Assembly (NCBI GenBank): GCA_012510865.1
Contig: JAAZHF010000066.1
Coordinates: 1-8,089, forward strand
Direction: 5' to 3'
Length of the DNA: 8,089 bases
Origin: Gammaproteobacteria bacterium
Lineage (GTDB): Bacteria > Pseudomonadota > Gammaproteobacteria > Xanthomonadales > Xanthomonadaceae
The notes under the pieces were generated by a model, which saw only the letters and a list, made by a program, of their open reading frames with translations, was not told the DNA's origin and made no database searches. A program made the translations under genes and the position numbers. Within the stretch, counting starts at the first letter, position 1. Every line of letters begins with the position of its first letter. Below, piece by piece: positions 7,476-8,089 of this stretch.

Positions 7476-8089
7476 TGGCGGGCCTCCGGTCCTGCGCCGC
7501 GGCGGCCGGCGCGACCACCAGCTCGGCGGTCAGGGTGAAGCGGTCGCGGCCGCTGCGCGGATCGGGCTGCAGCGCGCCGGCGAGCGCCGGCGAGCGCCAC
7601 AGCGGCGAGTCCTCCAGCCGCTGCACCAGCGAGGGGGCCTCGTTGCTGAGTCCGATCAGGAGGATGCGGGTGTCCTCGATCGACAGCTTCTCGAGGTAGG
7701 TCGAATCGGGCAGGCGCCTGGCCAGCTCTTCCATGACCTCGACCGTCGTCGGCCGCGCGGCGCGCGTCGCTTCGAGGAAGGCCATGCCCTCGACCAGGTC
7801 GACCAGGGCCTGGCGCTGGGCGGAGGCGCCGCGGGCGCGGGTCGCGGCCTGCTCGACCTCGGCCTGGAAGGCATCGGCGGCGGCGCGGCGGTTGTCCAGC
7901 ACCTGCCACAGCCCCGCGGCCACGGCCACAAGCGCCACGAGGGCGAGCGCGAGGTTCCATCCCATCCACGGATCGACCCGCCGGTGGCGGCGCGCGCCCG
8001 GCAGCAGGTTCACGCCCAGGCCGCTGCCGTCGCCGGCGTCGACGTCGACTCCGGTCAGCGTGTCCGCCAGCGGACCGAGCGCCGCGAGC
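7459..8089 (-). CDS. gspL: Type II secretion system protein GspL (XpsL-like), C-terminal part
   Basis: The frame is open to the right edge, so only the last 209 codons are present. Codons 1-25 look like the tail of the cytoplasmic actin-like domain (ALGPLADTLTG). Then come the motif VNLLP (26-30), a basic stretch (32-37), one membrane helix (about 43-64) and a periplasmic region with a coiled coil (about 65-110) and a PilN-type ferredoxin-like domain (about 110-193). GspL proteins recruit the ATPase GspE through the cytoplasmic domain and pair with GspM through the periplasmic one. A GTG at 8013 could give a separate 184-residue PilN-like protein, but no Shine-Dalgarno precedes it and the upstream frame stays open and GspL-like, so I read it as one fused gene. 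It overlaps gspM by 17 bases. A tail rich in Ala and Arg ends the protein. Confidence 0.85.
   Translation of the reverse strand, partial: LAALGPLADTLTGVDVDAGDGSGLGVNLLPGARRHRRVDPWMGWNLALALVALVAVAAGLWQVLDNRRAAADAFQAEVEQAATRARGASAQRQALVDLVEGMAFLEATRAARPTTVEVMEELARRLPDSTYLEKLSIEDTRILLIGLSNEAPSLVQRLEDSPLWRSPALAGALQPDPRSGRDRFTLTAELVVAPAAAAQDRRPASARNP
7483..7487 (-). promoter_or_regulatory. Strong ribosome binding site for gspM, inside gspL
   Basis: The minus strand reads GGAGG followed by a 7-base spacer and GTG. This is the clearest Shine-Dalgarno in the secretion block. It fixes the gspM start at a GTG codon rather than an internal ATG, and it lies inside the end of gspL, so GspM may be made partly independently of translational coupling. 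Confidence 0.65.
7574..7598 (-). repeat. Short direct tandem repeat in gspL, unit 10 bases, 2.5 copies
   Basis: The plus-strand unit GCGCCGGCGA occurs twice in full and then as GCGCC. It encodes the ALAGAL stretch near the end of the GspL periplasmic domain. Because the unit is not a multiple of three, a change in copy number would shift the frame. Most likely a by-product of GC-rich codon use. Confidence 0.45.

Overview
The window comes from a chromosome with very high GC content (over 70% by eye) and dense, overlapping genes. The strongest clue to its origin is the minus-strand order gspL-gspM-gspN-gspD with the secretin last. That order matches the end of the xps type II secretion operon of Xanthomonas and its relatives, so I infer a gammaproteobacterium of the Lysobacteraceae/Xanthomonadaceae type. 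No mobile element, RNA gene, CRISPR array or other horizontally acquired module is visible.

Layout. The plus strand (1-2029) holds the 3' two thirds of ettA, an ABC-F translation factor, followed after 52 bases by a complete pyrF of the type 2 family. A 59-base convergent gap with one GC-rich inverted repeat follows. From 2089 to the right edge, every gene is on the minus strand and forms one tight block. In transcription order it reads: gspL (3' part, running off the window), gspM, gspN (GspC-like), gspD, a divergent family 2 glycosyltransferase-like gene, and a canonical family 2 glycosyltransferase. Junctions are overlaps of 17, 11 and 4 bases, or gaps of 21 and 2 bases. This is strong evidence for an operon with translational coupling. 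There is no gene-free stretch longer than 59 bases.

How the genes work together. GspL and GspM are inner-membrane platform proteins. The GspN/GspC-like protein links that platform to the outer-membrane secretin GspD, which forms the exit pore. GspD has its own lipobox, so it may reach the outer membrane as a lipoprotein. The two terminal genes are not core secretion genes. Their coupling to gspD suggests a surface polysaccharide or glycosylation role that is co-expressed with secretion, but no substrate can be read from the sequence.

Novelty. I see no wholly undescribed system. The best leads are: the first glycosyltransferase-like protein, which lacks the usual DxD and Glu-Asp motifs and is coupled to an intact partner; an eight-G tract in that gene, where one extra G would open a fused frame through the second gene; and the long glycine-rich insertion in the N3 domain of GspD.
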